A DNA stretch of 64,000 nucleotides, from NCBI GenBank assembly GCA_015231825.1, contig JADGAV010000026.1, positions 3,241 through 67,240 of the forward strand, read 5' to 3'. This document shows positions 19,601-28,132 of this stretch, in pieces; position 1 is the first letter of the stretch, and every line of letters starts with the position of its first letter. The notes below the pieces were generated by a model. It was not told where the DNA came from. It saw only the letters and a list, made by a program, of their open reading frames with translations, and searched no databases. The position numbers were made by a program, and so were the translations under genes. The stretch comes from SAR324 cluster bacterium. Lineage in GTDB: Bacteria; SAR324; NAC60-12.

Positions 19601-20423
19601 CTCCATCTGATTGCATAAACAACAGGAGCGATTGTTCCAGCTGATTCGTAAAACCGGACCGGAAACTATTCAAATATTGTTGAATGTGAGGAGTCAGATA
19701 AGCATCGACGCTGGTGGTGTCGCCTCGCGGAACCATCTTGACCATCGGCATCACCTGATGTGAAAGGGAAATCTGTTCAAAGCCCAGTTCCTTAGCAATT
19801 TTGCCAATCTGATTCTCATGCTCATGGAAGGTGTATGCATGAATGAAAACAACCGCGATGCTTCGGATACCTGACTGATAAACAGCACTCAACTGTTGTC
19901 GTACTTTTTCAGCATCCGGTCCTCTGAGTACAAGCAGTTTCTCTCCCGTGCTCCCCTCCACCACTCTTTTGCCGGCAGGATCCTCTTTTTTTCCCAGGAG
20001 GCGCACCCGCTCATCCACTTCAATCACAGATTCATAAAGGAGTTCCGGCTTTTTAATCTCCAGATCAAATATGCGCGGGCGGCTTTGATTGCCAATTTTT
20101 AACAGATCTTGAAAGCCGGCTGTGGTGACAAGCACTGTGCGCACTCCTTTTCGTTCAAGGAGGGCATTGGTTGCAACTGTGGTCCCCATCCGAATCCAAT
20201 CGATCAGATCAGCGTCAATTCCTTCTTCCGGAATTGTTTTTCCGGACACCTCTTCAAGAATACGCCGAATTCCTTCCCTCGGGGCATCAGGATAGTTTTG
20301 AGGGTCTTCCGAAAGCAGTTTCACAACCCTGAACCCTTCTTCTCCCGGAACTTCGGCATAAACATCAGTAAAGGTGCCTCCCCGATCAATTGAAAACCGA
20401 AACTTTTGCTGACTGTCTTTCAT
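16668..20423 (-). CDS. 5-oxoprolinase / hydantoinase, fused HyuA-HyuB type
   Basis: 1251 aa. Residues ~1-700 are HyuA-like, with the ATP-binding motifs SIDRGGTFTDVYAE and GFDMGGTSTDVSRFGG. Residues ~730-1250 are HyuB-like, starting at DPIQLSIFSNLFMSIAEQMG and ending in the glycine-rich PGGGGFG. The fused layout and length match ATP-dependent 5-oxoprolinase (5-oxo-L-proline to glutamate), as in eukaryotic OXP. Related enzymes open hydantoins or carboxylate ketones, so the substrate is not certain. Its ATG overlaps the stop of the transaldolase-like gene by 4 nt (ATGA), implying coupled translation. Confidence 0.85.
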   Translation of the reverse strand: MKDSQQKFRFSIDRGGTFTDVYAEVPGEEGFRVVKLLSEDPQNYPDAPREGIRRILEEVSGKTIPEEGIDADLIDWIRMGTTVATNALLERKGVRTVLVTTAGFQDLLKIGNQSRPRIFDLEIKKPELLYESVIEVDERVRLLGKKEDPAGKRVVEGSTGEKLLVLRGPDAEKVRQQLSAVYQSGIRSIAVVFIHAYTFHEHENQIGKIAKELGFEQISLSHQVMPMVKMVPRGDTTSVDAYLTPHIQQYLNSFRSGFTNQLEQSLLLFMQSDGGLVNADHFKGSNAILSGPAGGVVGYACTTDQQESGQPMIGFDMGGTSTDVSRFGGEYELVHETETAGVRIQAPQMHIKTVAAGGGSRLFFRNGMFEAGPESAGAHPGPLCYRKNGHLAITDANLFLGRLHVDFFPKIFGITEDQALDFEASRLAFEKLTEEINAQYAIKGRSPLSPEEVALGFLEVANEVMVRPIREISVMRGYDIKEHVLACFGGAGGQHACAIARELGISKIFIHRFAGVLSAYGMGLADVVVEKQEPSAKEYRYESYQQHEKKRIEFLSGKAVAALVAEGYDAEQIELQCYLNLRYQGTDTAMMIQQPDDDDFERVFRESYRREFGFDLTDRSIMIDDIRVRAVAKSPVLKKFRIGKKEGKPLPETITRCYFKNGWQETPIYQLETLGQGQTISGPAMLIQNTSTILIEPDCRAEITEFGDVSIDVVSDLKKEISTQVDPIQLSIFSNLFMSIAEQMGRTLERTSISTNIKERLDFSCAIFDPEGGLVANAPHQPVHLGAMSEAIRQQMKIQGKNLKEGDVLVTNHPIAGGSHLPDITVITPVWKQGEIIFFVADRGHHAEIGGISPGSMPPFSRILEEEGACIKSFKLVENGAFNEDGVRELLMAPAQIKRASDQSQISGTRRISDNISDLKAQVAANQRGVELLLEMIDHYSLDVVQAYMRHIQVNAEEAVRRMFQELSQSWGLAEVDTVHAEDHLDDGSLLVLNLTINRQNGSAIFDFKGTGPEIWGNLNAPRAVTYSAIIYSLRCLIQKEIPLNQGCLNPIEIIIEEGSLLAPSEQAAVVGGNVLTSQRITDVVLRAFKAAAASQGCMNNFTFGNDKFGYYETVGGGAGAGPRWHGQSGVHTHMTNTRITDPEILERRYPVVLREFSLRKESGGQGKFAGGDGLVREVEFLEPLNVAILSERRTYAPYGMAGGEPGKCGQNHFFRKNGRVLNLGGKNEIQADPGDRIRIMTPGGGGFGKV

Positions 20424-21604
20424 TGATTTATCTGTTTTGCAACAAAGTCCACCATTTCCTGGGTCACTGCTTTAAATTGGTTTGCAGTTGTGACCAGAGC
20501 GGTATGGGTGTTGAACTCCTCATTTGAATAACCGTCTTCAGCATACCCTCGGGAGAAGTAAGGAATTTTCATCAGTTTGTCCATCACCTCCTGGGGAACT
20601 TTTTCATCGCTGTGATCTTCAAATTCCAAATGGCTTCCATCGGTGAGCAATTCCTTCAAATAAGGAGGCGGGCAGGTATAAACAACATCGGAACCCGCCG
20701 CTTTTTCAACGTGCCAGGAACGGACGCTGCCATCAATGACTGGACTCATACGCATGGAGCAAAGCAGCATTTTTCCCGAATAATCCCGGTTTTCTGAAAC
20801 CAGTCGGCAGGCTTTCTTAAAAATCGCAATTTCAGACCAGCGAATATCCGTTTCGCTCAATTCAATATTGCGTTCATCGGCCTCTTTTTGCAGGTCCCCT
20901 AAAGTACCATAGCGAGCACTCATGGCGGTGATTACAGAACGCCAGCGACTGAGATCAACCCCATTGGATTCTGCTTCCTTTTTCCCGGCAACTATCGCAT
21001 TCATGCAGGCGACGAACTGCGGAATCATGAACGAGAGCGTGTTATTGGTCGCAATTCCCTTGGAAGTTAAAATCCGAATGGCTTCATACCCTTCCGCTGT
21101 TCCCGGGGCCTTTACCATCACATTGGGAGCAATGGCATGCAGTTCTTCACCTTGTTGAACCATTTTGTCGACATCGTGTCGGATCCGCGGATCAACTTGT
21201 CCTGAAATGTAGCCATACTTGTAATTGCTGGATTCAAAAAGAGGTCTGTACACTTCTGATCCGCGTTTGACAATTTCCTTGTAGGTACTCCAAAAAACTG
21301 TTTCAATTTCAGTGCAATTTTCATTTTTGATAAAATCCCTGATCCAGCCAGCCCAGTATTCCGGATTGTCTTTGATTGCAGCATAGGACAGCGGTGGATT
21401 GGTCGTCACTCCACGGACAAGATTGTCTTGCGGGGCATTGTTCTCATTAAACAAGCGATCGAGCCAGGCGCTCATCTCTCCTTTGTCAGATGCCTGCTCT
21501 ATCATTTGAGTCCGCCAGTTGGCAAAGACCAACGGTGAAGAATCCCACCAGATTTCTGCCTCAGGTTGCACTTCCCATAACTTTTCAACAACACTTTTTC
21601 CCAT
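20420..21604 (-). CDS. Transaldolase-like aldolase
   Basis: 394 aa. The transaldolase motif GVTTNPPLSYAAI is at residues ~65-77 and the Schiff-base Lys (K165) in NVMVKAPGTAEGYEAI. The sequence is longer than TalB (about 317 aa), mainly at the C-terminus, and diverges from pentose-phosphate enzymes. It probably transfers or cleaves a dihydroxyacetone unit from a sugar phosphate. It lies between an FGGY kinase gene 91 nt upstream and the oxoprolinase gene that it overlaps, which suggests a dedicated sugar pathway rather than the housekeeping pentose phosphate route. Confidence 0.75.
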   Translation of the reverse strand: MGKSVVEKLWEVQPEAEIWWDSSPLVFANWRTQMIEQASDKGEMSAWLDRLFNENNAPQDNLVRGVTTNPPLSYAAIKDNPEYWAGWIRDFIKNENCTEIETVFWSTYKEIVKRGSEVYRPLFESSNYKYGYISGQVDPRIRHDVDKMVQQGEELHAIAPNVMVKAPGTAEGYEAIRILTSKGIATNNTLSFMIPQFVACMNAIVAGKKEAESNGVDLSRWRSVITAMSARYGTLGDLQKEADERNIELSETDIRWSEIAIFKKACRLVSENRDYSGKMLLCSMRMSPVIDGSVRSWHVEKAAGSDVVYTCPPPYLKELLTDGSHLEFEDHSDEKVPQEVMDKLMKIPYFSRGYAEDGYSNEEFNTHTALVTTANQFKAVTQEMVDFVAKQINQ

Positions 21605-21695
21605 AAGAAATAATCTCCTTTTTATAATGATGATTTAAATTTTAAATGAAAGGATATGAAGCGAAATGATCAAATTCTTTTTTTACCTGTTAAAG

Positions 21696-23054
21696 CTACT
21701 CATTGTCCCGGAATAAACTGACCAGCTTTGCTGCTCCCAATAAAGAGGATTGATCCTGAAATTCATATTCGAAATTGCCGGTCCATCTTTTCTTGACATC
21801 AAGATAACCTTTTATTTTTGCTGCACCTCCTGTGATCAGCACGTTTTTGTTCAGTTCCACCATCGCGGAAACTTCTTTTAAGTGCTCACCGTGATAAACA
21901 GCATTGCCCCGGATGAGACCGAGCAGCATCTTGTCACGATCCGTCTCTAAGCTGAGATTTGTAAAACCGGCAGTCAATTTTTCAAGACTATAGCGGGAAC
22001 CCTGCAGGAACGGCGAATATTCCGGAATATCTAATTCGAGCTCATCTTTGTTTTCACTGTCAAAAAAAGTACTGAGAACATGCGGCACATATTCAGCATA
22101 AAACTGATCTTTGCTCAGTTCCTGGCAAAAAACAGAATGAAACCAATCCAGGGCGATCCCTCCTGTATTCAATACAAAAAAGGTCACCCATCGATTGGGA
22201 ACCACATGACAACGAACATTAAAATTTTTGGAACTGACCGGCTTTTCCACGCATACATAAGTGATATCACAGGTTCCACAGATGCTGGAGACCTTGCCGT
22301 GTTCAATAAAATCGCTTGAAAACGCAGCAAGGACCGCGTCATTGCCTCCGCAAAGCACATCACAGTTGCACGGCAAACCCAATTCGTCTGCAATCTCTTT
22401 CCTGATTTTTCCGACACATTGATAGGAATGCATCAGCCTGGGCAATTTTTCTTCCGGAATACCGGAGGATTCCAATACCTTTTGATTGTAGGTCAGATCA
22501 TGACGTGCAGAATTGTAGAGTCCTGTAATGGAAATCGTCGAAGGATCGATGGCCCACTCTCCAGTAAAACGCTTGAGCATGTAGGTATTGGTGTGACCAA
22601 ACTTGATCGTCTTTTGCCAAATCTCGGGCTGGTTTTCCTTTATCCAGAGAATCGAGCAAAGCGAAGATCCTCCAGACGCAGGTAAATTGCAGGTTTCCGA
22701 AAGAAAATGTTCTTCACCCACACGCGTCCGGATTTCCTCTGCCTGCTTTGCGGAACGGTTGTCAAAAAAAAGGATAGCTGGTCCCAGTGCATTCCCGTTG
22801 GCATCCATCGGCACCAGTCCCGGAGTGGTGACAGAAAACGAAATAATATCAATGGAAGAGAGGTAAGGTTTTAACTCATGACAGCATTCAGCCAGTGCAG
22901 TCCACCATTTTTCCGGTTCGATATCAGCTTTTCCACGATCATAGAGATTGACTTCATAGAACCGGGATGCCTCAGCCTGTTTTTCCAACTCAGTACTAAA
23001 AACTCCCAATTTCAGAGCCGTAGTACCGACATCAACGGCCAGGATATTACTCAT
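21696..23054 (-). CDS. FGGY family carbohydrate kinase
   Basis: 452 aa. The N-terminal phosphate-binding motif AVDVGTTALKLGVF and the second-domain motif LCGGNDAVLAAFSS are typical of xylulokinase/gluconokinase relatives, with a C-terminal ATP loop ITGGAAKIKGYLDV. The enzyme phosphorylates a sugar, polyol or sugar acid in the cytosol. The protein is slightly short for XylB (about 484-500 aa). It is the first gene of a unit with the transaldolase-like and oxoprolinase genes. The sugar cannot be named from sequence; xylulose-like ketoses are the default guess. Confidence 0.85.
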   Translation of the reverse strand: MSNILAVDVGTTALKLGVFSTELEKQAEASRFYEVNLYDRGKADIEPEKWWTALAECCHELKPYLSSIDIISFSVTTPGLVPMDANGNALGPAILFFDNRSAKQAEEIRTRVGEEHFLSETCNLPASGGSSLCSILWIKENQPEIWQKTIKFGHTNTYMLKRFTGEWAIDPSTISITGLYNSARHDLTYNQKVLESSGIPEEKLPRLMHSYQCVGKIRKEIADELGLPCNCDVLCGGNDAVLAAFSSDFIEHGKVSSICGTCDITYVCVEKPVSSKNFNVRCHVVPNRWVTFFVLNTGGIALDWFHSVFCQELSKDQFYAEYVPHVLSTFFDSENKDELELDIPEYSPFLQGSRYSLEKLTAGFTNLSLETDRDKMLLGLIRGNAVYHGEHLKEVSAMVELNKNVLITGGAAKIKGYLDVKKRWTGNFEYEFQDQSSLLGAAKLVSLFRDNE

Positions 23055-23522
23055 GTGTTTTTAAAAGGGAAGAGTGCAGGGACAATCAATTGATTGAAAT
23101 CTGACAGATACTGGTAACCAGCCACATGTACAGTAACATATTCTCAGACAGGCGACAACCTCCATGAAATAGTCCAGAAACTCTTGTCTTTGCAATCCGT
23201 TCCCAGATCGGCGAGTATGCCTGTTTTTCCTGCATGAGCATTTTTTTACCTTGACAGCAGTAGGTCTTTTCTTTGAAACAGGATTCTGAAAAATCGTAGA
23301 AAGCAATTCCATGAAGGGAAATATTGCAAATACTATCAGTTTATGGCTTGATTGACAGAAATTAGTCATATTTCGACAATTAAAATCCCCGCAGCAAAAT
23401 TGCTCCTTCGGGCGGGGCTTTGAACCGAACATCGACTTTCTACCCGTTGTAAAAAACGGAGTATTCGACCCTATGCTCCGCAATAAACATCAAACATTAA
23501 ATACGCAACTGCAAACTGAGTT
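23055..23522. other. Intergenic region between divergent kinase and thyA
   Basis: About 470 nt between the minus-strand kinase gene and plus-strand thyA. The open frame at 23061-23483 (minus) has no recognisable similarity, and its many Cys and Arg residues are typical of a shadow frame. Both promoters should be here; I see no convincing -35/-10 pair or operator. Confidence 0.45.
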
Positions 23523-24317
23523 ATGAAGCAATATTTGGACTTGTTGAATACCGTTCTTTCAGAAGGAACCGATAAAACCGATCGCACCGGGACAGGGACG
23601 CGAAGCATTTTCGGATACCAGATCCGCTTTAAACTGGATGGTGGATTCCCCCTGCTCACGACAAAAAAGCTCCATTTAAAGTCGATCATTTATGAACTGC
23701 TCTGGTTTCTTTCTGGGGATACCAATGTGAAATACCTGCAGGACCACGGGGTGAGGGTTTGGAATGAGTGGGCTGACGCAAACGGAGACTTGGGACCGGT
23801 CTATGGGCATCAGTGGCGTTCCTGGCCAGGCCCTGATGGGAAACGACATGATCAGGTCACTCGACTTATTGAACAGATCAAAACGAATCCTGATTCCCGG
23901 CGTTTGATTATTTCTGCATGGAATGTCGCAGAAGTCGATCAAATGGCATTGCCTCCATGTCATTGTCTCTTTCAGTTTTATGTCGCCCGGGGTACTCTCT
24001 CCTGCCAATTGTATCAGCGAAGTGCAGATGTTTTTTTGGGCGTTCCTTTCAACATTGCTTCCTACTCTCTACTCACCATGATGATTGCTCAGGTCTGTGG
24101 ACTAAAACCCGGAGATTTTATACACACTTTTGGTGATGCCCACCTATACACCAATCACCTGGAACAGGCTCGTATGCAGTTGGAACGCACTCCGAGAACA
24201 ATGCCACTTATGCGATTGGATCCCTCAGTCCATTCTATTTTTGAGTTCAAGTATTCCGATTTTCAATTGGAGGGCTACGACCCATATCCGCATATCAAAG
24301 CCGAGATTTCAATATGA
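23523..24317 (+). CDS. thyA: Thymidylate synthase
   Basis: 264 aa, exactly the length of E. coli ThyA. The catalytic Cys is C146 in [11 protein letters not shown], followed by the dUMP-binding [18 protein letters not shown] and the C-terminal [13 protein letters not shown]. It methylates dUMP to dTMP using methylenetetrahydrofolate and produces dihydrofolate, which the folA product 2.8 kb downstream recycles. The gene begins the thyA, yfhO-like, folA series on the plus strand. Confidence 0.97.
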   Translation: MKQYLDLLNTVLSEGTDKTDRTGTGTRSIFGYQIRFKLDGGFPLLTTKKLHLKSIIYELLWFLSGDTNVKYLQDHGVRVWNEWADANGDLGPVYGHQWRSWPGPDGKRHDQVTRLIEQIKTNPDSRRLIISAWNVAEVDQMALPPCHCLFQFYVARGTLSCQLYQRSADVFLGVPFNIASYSLLTMMIAQVCGLKPGDFIHTFGDAHLYTNHLEQARMQLERTPRTMPLMRLDPSVHSIFEFKYSDFQLEGYDPYPHIKAEISI

Positions 24318-24368
24318 TCAAAAGACACACCAGCATCCTGTTCATGAGTCACGCCCTTACCATTGAAA

Positions 24369-26867
24369 ATGAAGCTTTTTCCAAAATTTGAATCTCCAAA
24401 TCACGACCCGCTCGCTGATTGGAGACTGGCTTTTTTATCCCTTGCAGGGTTGATTGCAGTCTTCTACTCCCGATTCATATTCACCGGGAGATGGTTCCTG
24501 CTGAGGGATCTTTTTTTCGATTTTTTTCCGCGCCTTCATTTTTATAAGGAGCATCTTCAAGAGTGGACACTCCCTTTTTGGAACCCATTCACCGGCAATG
24601 GCGAACCGTTTCTATCCAATATGGAATCCGGTGCTCTTTACCCTCCTCACATTATTTTTTTGTTTTCAGAAATTCCGTCCGCACTCACTGTTTCAGTAAT
24701 TCTGCATATATTTTTGGCAGGAACTGGAGTCTGGTATTCTTGCCGATTATGGAAAATTTCAGGACAAGGAGCTTTTCTGGCGGCCATAGCGTTTTCATTC
24801 AGTACCTACACCGTCACCAGGATAGAGTTTTTTTCGTTCTTGTGCAGTTTTTCCTGGTACCCATTGGCAGTTGCTTTGTTCACGTTATGGATTCAGTCAA
24901 GGCGCCTTTGGGTGCTTCTTGTTCTGTCTCTAGTCTTTTCAATGCAGATTTTGGCCGGATATCCGGAAGCCCTGCTTTTTACGCTGGGCACCCTTGGGAT
25001 CTACGGTATCTTGGCCGGATGGTATTGCGGACAGGAAAAAGGAGGATTGATCTCCTATATTTTTCCTCTTCTGATTTTGGGAACTGCTGTTTTAATCGCT
25101 TTTCTAATATCCATGGCTCAAATAATTCCGGTCGCAACCATCCTGTCTTATTCAGTCCGGTCCACGGTAGATCCTTTGCTGCACATGGGATCCATCAACC
25201 CATTGATGCTTCTGACTGTGTTGTTTCCATTCGCATACGGAGTACCGGGGTATCAAGGGATGTATTGGGCACCCTCGATTTTTGAATTCTGGCTGGGCAG
25301 TTTTTATACGGGAATTTTACCAATTGTTCTCCTCACTGCGGGTGCAATTCAATGGAGATTTGAAAGGAAGCGTCCTTCAGTCAGGAGAAAAATTAGGGGA
25401 TTCGCCCGGTTACGAGTCCCTTTTCTTTTGTCCGTTCTTTTGTTCTTTTTACTCTATGCCATGGGCCATTATACCCCTTTTTTTGATGTACTCTGGCACT
25501 TGCTTCCTCCATTACAATTATTTCGCTGGCCTTCAAAAGCGTTGATGGCTGTTGTTTTTTCAATTTGCTGCCTCTCCGGAGTCGCTTTTGACCGGCTTGG
25601 AAGCCTAAGGGACTATTCGGAAAAAAAGAGACATTCTCCGACCATTATTGTCACCCACTGGGGTGCTGCACTCGCAGGCATGGCCTTGGTAGCAACCGTT
25701 TTGGCTTCTTTGTTCAACAACATCAGCATAGGAAAATGGCTTTTGTTTCAAATCTTCAGTCTAGACACCGTATCACATCAATTCGTCCATAGAATTCCCT
25801 GGTCTCTGTTAAAAAACGAGTGCCTAAAAATGTCTATTGCCCTGCTCGCATCAACAGTGGCGCTCAAGTTTTATTTTTCCCATAAAAAGCTGAAAGGATG
25901 GGCATTTTATTTTATGATGCTTAGCTTGTTTGCAGATCTCTTTATTAGCAACTACACTCTGCTTCCTTCATCTGATTTGGACCTGCTGCCGAACAACAGC
26001 AAATATATGCAGGCCACCAACTCAGATAAAAAATTTCAACGCTTCTACAGAAAAGACGAATATTTGTCCCAGCAATTGCTTTATGGGGAAACGAATGAGC
26101 TGTTACTGCAAAGAGAAAGGGAAAGCATGGCTTCCAGTTGGCCAATGGTGGATAAAACTTTCGCAGTACAACCAATGGGAGACTTCAAAATCGGGGGATT
26201 TGCCGCTCTCCTTTCCATCGTGGAAGATCCTCAATTTTCTCAAGGACTCAAACGCTATATTTTATGGATGCTGAACACAGACCGAGTGATCACCCCCGGC
26301 TTCAATGAAAAATACTTTGAAGGAAAAGGTGTCGACGTTCCAACTGTTGAATTCCTTCCGAAGCCGCTACCCCGTGCATTTGTGGTTGGAAACGTTCGAT
26401 TTTATCCAAATATGAAGGAACTCATGAATGGTATGTTTACCGAGAATCTGAGTCCTTTAGAAGCAGCCTTCGTACTTGACAAAGAAATTGAAAAACTCAA
26501 ATTTATTAATGATTCCAGTCGACAGGCAGAATTCCAGGTGACCCGCATAGAAGATGGTTTGAACCGACTGGATGTTGAAGTATCGAGTAAATTTGAAGGA
26601 ATATTGATCATCCATGATACCTTTCTCCCAGGATGGAATGTCCTCGTCAACGGCAAGCATTCTGAAGTAATCAATGTGAATGGAGCTTTCAGGGGCGTTC
26701 CTGTTCCTGCGGGAAATTCAATTGTAGAAATGAGCTATCTTCCTGAACATTTCTGGTTTGGTGTTTTTATTAGTTCAGCATCCCTCTTCCTCGTTGTTAT
26801 CCTGCTTATTTGGGATGTGTACTTCAATCGAAGCGATTCAGACAGAAGCACATTCGATTGCATTTGA
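24369..26867 (+). CDS. YfhO-like multi-pass membrane protein (putative GT-C glycosyltransferase)
   Basis: 832 aa from the ATG at 24369; a TTG at 24363 would add two residues. About twelve membrane helices occupy the first ~540 residues, with an early acidic RDLFFDFFPRLHFY loop like those of GT-C fold transferases. A soluble C-terminal domain (~550-800) ends in the YfhO-type beta-sheet (FEGILIIHDTFLPGWNVLVNGK) and a final helix. Family members are linked to lipid-carrier-dependent glycosylation of envelope polymers; no substrate is evident here. It sits between thyA and folA, starting 51 nt after thyA, so it may be transcribed with it. Confidence 0.75.
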   Translation: MKLFPKFESPNHDPLADWRLAFLSLAGLIAVFYSRFIFTGRWFLLRDLFFDFFPRLHFYKEHLQEWTLPFWNPFTGNGEPFLSNMESGALYPPHIIFLFSEIPSALTVSVILHIFLAGTGVWYSCRLWKISGQGAFLAAIAFSFSTYTVTRIEFFSFLCSFSWYPLAVALFTLWIQSRRLWVLLVLSLVFSMQILAGYPEALLFTLGTLGIYGILAGWYCGQEKGGLISYIFPLLILGTAVLIAFLISMAQIIPVATILSYSVRSTVDPLLHMGSINPLMLLTVLFPFAYGVPGYQGMYWAPSIFEFWLGSFYTGILPIVLLTAGAIQWRFERKRPSVRRKIRGFARLRVPFLLSVLLFFLLYAMGHYTPFFDVLWHLLPPLQLFRWPSKALMAVVFSICCLSGVAFDRLGSLRDYSEKKRHSPTIIVTHWGAALAGMALVATVLASLFNNISIGKWLLFQIFSLDTVSHQFVHRIPWSLLKNECLKMSIALLASTVALKFYFSHKKLKGWAFYFMMLSLFADLFISNYTLLPSSDLDLLPNNSKYMQATNSDKKFQRFYRKDEYLSQQLLYGETNELLLQRERESMASSWPMVDKTFAVQPMGDFKIGGFAALLSIVEDPQFSQGLKRYILWMLNTDRVITPGFNEKYFEGKGVDVPTVEFLPKPLPRAFVVGNVRFYPNMKELMNGMFTENLSPLEAAFVLDKEIEKLKFINDSSRQAEFQVTRIEDGLNRLDVEVSSKFEGILIIHDTFLPGWNVLVNGKHSEVINVNGAFRGVPVPAGNSIVEMSYLPEHFWFGVFISSASLFLVVILLIWDVYFNRSDSDRSTFDCI

Positions 26868-27101
26868 ATGTGCAATTGAGATAGAGTCAATGAATTAATT
26901 CAAGATTCAGAATTTTTTCATGCAATGGAGCGGTTCCATTTGAATTTCAGGACGAATCAGAAGATGTGCCGGGGTGTTAAAGAGCTTTGGTGTTGTTCGG
27001 GAAAAGGCAGAATAAAATTCTACAATTCAGAAAGATCGTACCAACAAACTGTAATTGCTACAGAATTTCATCTTCAGGAAGAAATTTAATTTGGTTTTCA
27101 A

Positions 27102-27593
27102 ATGATTGTCTCAATTATATGTGCCCTGGCGGAGAACGGCGTGATTGGCAACAACAATGCCTTGCCCTGGCATCTTCCCAATGACATGAAATCTTTTGTT
27201 CGACTCACAAGCGGTCACACGGTGCTCATGGGGAGAAAGACTTTCCAGTCCATCAAACGGCCTCTGCCAAACCGGGTCAATGTGGTGATCACCCGTCAAA
27301 AGAACTATCAAATCGAAGGATGCATAATTGCGCATTCCGTTGAAGATGCAATTTCCCATGCCCGGGATCTAGGCGAAACAGAGGCCTTCATTATCGGAGG
27401 GGAACAAATCTACCGAGAAGCTATTAAGTTTTCACAAAAGATGTATTTGACTCGTCTTGAAGAAAGCTTTGCGGGAGATACCTACTTTCCTCAATATAAT
27501 GCCGAAGAATGGCGGGAAGTTGAGAGAGAAGAATACAAAATTGATGAAAAAAACACCTATCCTTTTTCTATTTGCACCTATGAGCGGCTTTGA
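27102..27593 (+). CDS. folA: Dihydrofolate reductase
   Basis: 163 aa. Substrate and cofactor motifs are all present: ALAENGVIGNNNALPWHLPNDM near the start (with the catalytic Asp in PND), GRKTFQSIKRPLPNR for NADPH binding, and IIGGEQIYREAI with the C-terminal half-domain. The protein reduces dihydrofolate to tetrahydrofolate and so completes the thymidylate cycle with ThyA. It lies 234 nt after the yfhO-like gene and might have its own promoter. Confidence 0.95.
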   Translation: MIVSIICALAENGVIGNNNALPWHLPNDMKSFVRLTSGHTVLMGRKTFQSIKRPLPNRVNVVITRQKNYQIEGCIIAHSVEDAISHARDLGETEAFIIGGEQIYREAIKFSQKMYLTRLEESFAGDTYFPQYNAEEWREVEREEYKIDEKNTYPFSICTYERL

Positions 27594-27685
27594 AAAAGTT
27601 CTATTCATGCCCATTGTTTGACTTTTTTTAAATAGGAAACAATCGGGGCATCAATAGTTTTTATGGCAGAAGGACCTCTTCTGCA

Positions 27686-28132
27686 TTATCCAAATGCATT
27701 CAACGCCGAGAGCAGCTGCTTCCTAAGGTGATCGTTCAGCTCTCCTTTTTCAAACAGGCCGAGTTCGAGAAAATCCTGATTGAGACAGGTACCGAGAGAT
27801 GCCAGAATATACTGGACCTGCTTAAATTCTTTTTCAGTCACTCTAATTTCTCCCAAAATGCAATCTTCAACGAGATTAAGGATTTCATTGTAGAGGATTG
27901 TTACAACATCAGGTCCTCCAGTACGTTCAATGAAATCGATAGAAACCCCCAAACTGCGTGAAATCGCTTCCAACAATAAGCGGTATTCCGCCCAGTTGTC
28001 GTCTTCTGTACCAATCAAGATAAACCAGTTGCGCTCTACTTCCTGCAAGTGATGATTCAGTTCGTCTGCTAAAAATTGATCAAAGCTCTTTTTTTGGTGT
28101 GCTTCAAAAAGTTCGTCAATATATTTTTTCAT
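27686..28132 (-). CDS. Hypothetical protein, partner of the upstream 418-aa protein
   Basis: 148 aa, mostly helical and acidic, with no signal peptide or membrane segment. It contains WAEYRLLLEAISRSLGVSIDFIERTGGPDVV and two Cys. I recognise no family. Its start codon overlaps the stop of the preceding gene (ATGA at 28129-28132), so the two are translated together and probably act together. A cytosolic role is inferred from the absence of targeting signals. Confidence 0.65.
   Translation of the reverse strand: MKKYIDELFEAHQKKSFDQFLADELNHHLQEVERNWFILIGTEDDNWAEYRLLLEAISRSLGVSIDFIERTGGPDVVTILYNEILNLVEDCILGEIRVTEKEFKQVQYILASLGTCLNQDFLELGLFEKGELNDHLRKQLLSALNAFG

Noticed and set aside
4448..23054. 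Sulfo-transaldolase (sulfoquinovose) pathway from beta-HAD, ALDH and transaldolase-like genes
   Set aside because: The genes are 15 kb apart and on different units; no sulfosugar isomerase or transporter is seen. Kept only as a remote idea.
23061..23483. 140-aa minus-strand frame upstream of thyA
   Set aside because: Cys/Arg-rich with no recognisable motif and no ribosome site; occupies the promoter region.
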